A model generated the notes under the pieces. The model did no database searches. It was not told the DNA's origin and saw only the letters and a list, made by a program, of their open reading frames with translations. A DNA stretch of 64,000 nucleotides. Origin: Blastopirellula marina. Lineage in GTDB: Bacteria; Planctomycetota; Planctomycetia; Pirellulales; Pirellulaceae. Every line of letters starts with the position of its first letter. Position 1 is the first letter of the stretch. Both the position numbers and the translations under genes were made by a program. Location: contig NZ_PUHY01000016.1 in assembly GCF_002967765.1 (NCBI RefSeq), positions 186,001-250,000 on the forward strand, read 5' to 3'. This document shows, piece by piece, positions 63,011 through 64,000 of the stretch.

Positions 63011-63235
63011 CTAGCCAACTGGAACGAATGCGGTCGACTCGTGCTGTTGAAGCATTGGGGCGGCTTCCGCCGACACGCCAGCCAGGCGTTCGGCAACTTC
63101 CGAACGGTGAATTGGGATTTCCGGTGGGCCTTCAAAGCCAAATCGAATCGTTTTTCCGGAGATACCGAGAACGACAAGAGTCACATCGTTTCCGATCTGA
63201 ATCTTCTGTCCCGGCTTGCGGCTGAGTACCAACAT
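63011..63235 (-). CDS. csrA: Carbon storage regulator CsrA
   Basis: 74 residues, longer than the usual 60-65 because of a C-terminal extension (about residues 57-74). The core is standard: MLVLSRKPGQKIQIGNDVTL, VLGISGKTIRFGFEGPPEI, PIHRSEVAERL, with Arg4/Arg6-equivalent and Arg44-equivalent residues (in LSRKPG and IHRSEV) used for RNA binding. It binds GGA motifs in mRNA leaders as a dimer and alters translation. GGAGGAG lies just before the start. It is first of the CsrA-BON-Hsp20 group and divergent from a receiver-domain gene. Hsp20 is a plausible target, but that is untested. Confidence 0.93.
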   Translation of the reverse strand: MLVLSRKPGQKIQIGNDVTLVVLGISGKTIRFGFEGPPEIPIHRSEVAERLAGVSAEAAPMLQQHESTAFVPVG

Positions 63236-63651
63236 ATTCGCTCCTCCTGGCGTGTGATTTGGTTGCTGGTTGTTTGTACCATGGGCAGATGACGAGCGTC
63301 ACAAAACCGACGCCGCGACCCATGAAATATGACGACTTTGCCGATGTTGACGAATAGAAATTACCACCGTCTAGACATGGTGGTTTCCGCCATATCGATC
63401 TGATTTCGGACGGCCTACAATCCGGAGATCGATCGTGGATTATGGCGACCGATATCGATGTTCACTTACAAGTAATTTGCCTTCCTTAGAAAACCCGTTC
63501 TTCATAGTCTGTAGTGAATCGGCAAGTCTCCCAGAGCCGGCGTAAGATCCGTTGAACGCTTGCTTTACTTCGTCGTATCATGGACATAAATCGAAAGACA
63601 TTGCCACGATCAATTTCTGCCAGCGCTAGGCCTGGAGAAGCAAACGCCACG
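63236..63651 (+). other. Divergent intergenic region between csrA and the receiver gene
   Basis: About 415 bases with no credible gene. It includes ACCACC-GTCTAGAC-AT-GGTGGT near 63362-63390 (a short hairpin around an XbaI-type palindrome). An upstream ATG at 63580 is in frame with the receiver gene and could extend it. No terminator is needed here because the flanking genes diverge. Confidence 0.45.
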
Positions 63652-64000
63652 ATGTTTCGATCATCGGAATTCGAGCGCTCCCCGAGTGAGCAACCTTTGA
63701 CGGTCGTCGTCATCGACGAGGACGCTGCTGCACAAGCGAGAATTAGAGAAACATTCGTCTCCGATAGGTACGAATGGCTGTTTCTCGATCCGGAACCAGA
63801 GAATCTGACACGCATCGACTGGACTCTGGTTTCTGCCGTTCTTTTTGCCCCCTCAGCGCAAACTGGTTGCGAAATACTCGACAAACTTCAAGAATTGGCT
63901 CCTCAAGTCTTTCTCGTTTTACTGATTAGCCACGAAGGCGTGCCTGACAACCTGCCATCATCCAACCGGGAACCTTTCGACTATCTTCGTAAGCCGATCG
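63652..64000 (+). CDS. Response-regulator-like receiver protein, degenerate (3' truncated by window end)
   Basis: 116 codons from ATG 63652 to the window end; an in-frame ATG at 63580 is an alternative. GGAGAAG lies 12-18 bases upstream. The receiver fold is visible: LTVVVIDEDAAAQARIRETF gives the acidic pair at beta-1, and FDYLRKPI the conserved Lys at beta-5. But the beta-3 region reads TLVSAVLFAPSAQTGCEILD with Val, Leu or Ala where the phospho-acceptor Asp should be. It is therefore a pseudo-receiver that cannot be phosphorylated in the normal way. Its output domain lies outside the window. Confidence 0.75.
   Translation, partial: MFRSSEFERSPSEQPLTVVVIDEDAAAQARIRETFVSDRYEWLFLDPEPENLTRIDWTLVSAVLFAPSAQTGCEILDKLQELAPQVFLVLLISHEGVPDNLPSSNREPFDYLRKPI

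Noticed and set aside
63486-63884. Minus-strand ORF of 132 codons near the right edge
   Set aside because: It is antisense to the receiver-domain gene, whose plus-strand translation has clear family motifs.

Overview
The window comes from a planctomycete, most likely a Pirellulales member of the Blastopirellula/Bremerella/Rhodopirellula type. This rests on gene content only: three DUF1501 proteins, three DUF1549/DUF1553 proteins, three giant CxxCH-bearing beta-propeller/HEAT 'PVC-type' dehydrogenases, DUF1080 (3-keto-disaccharide hydrolase) domains, DUF1559, an SHD1 domain, FecR-type anti-sigma proteins and many exported proteins. No rRNA, tRNA, CRISPR array, insertion sequence or prophage was recognised. 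It reads as ordinary chromosome, rich in polysaccharide and glycoside catabolism.

Layout. 1-4375: the end of a kelch/sodium-solute-symporter fusion, an N-acylglucosamine 2-epimerase and a XylR-type regulator, looking like the end of an amino-sugar (probably sialic acid) operon. 4558-6457: an exported metallophosphoesterase and a PAS-AraC regulator. 6561-11071: a PutA-like proline catabolic enzyme convergent with a GNAT protein. 11288-15230: first DUF1549/1553 + DUF1501 pair. 15422-18391: small envelope proteins, including an acyl-carrier-like lipoprotein without the attachment serine. 18390-19536: a doubtful membrane ORF, a structured non-coding region and a Cys-rich copper-storage protein. 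19767-27722: two giant cytochrome/dehydrogenase proteins carrying the same DUF1080 domain at opposite ends. 27886-32446: ECF sigma factor, FecR-type regulator with a carbohydrate-binding-like tail, and a secreted protein with an internal duplication. 32557-34456: a DUF2071 protein and an orphan ECF-like sigma factor. 34694-37998: second DUF1501/DUF1549 pair, in inverted order. 38356-44127: a GH63-like glycosidase and a multi-receiver hybrid kinase. 44228-50697: a four-gene run of exported enzymes (SASA esterase, PVC-type dehydrogenase, ceramidase-like hydrolase, lyase-like protein), convergent with a zinc dehydrogenase. 52015-56526: third DUF1549/1553 + DUF1501 pair on the minus strand. 56778-61068: ECF sigma factor, membrane partner and two secreted proteins. 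61285-64000: UPF0316 membrane protein, an Hsp20/BON/CsrA group on the minus strand, and the start of a degenerate response regulator cut by the window end.

How it works together (inference). Most of the window serves uptake and breakdown of complex glycans. Exported heme proteins may oxidise sugars to 3-keto glycosides, which DUF1080 hydrolases could cleave. Esterases and lyase-like proteins would remove substituents. ECF sigma/anti-sigma pairs and AraC-type regulators would sense substrates. Many genes for exported proteins start just after a pyrimidine-rich leader, often with no clear Shine-Dalgarno sequence, while the Hsp20/BON/CsrA genes have strong ones.
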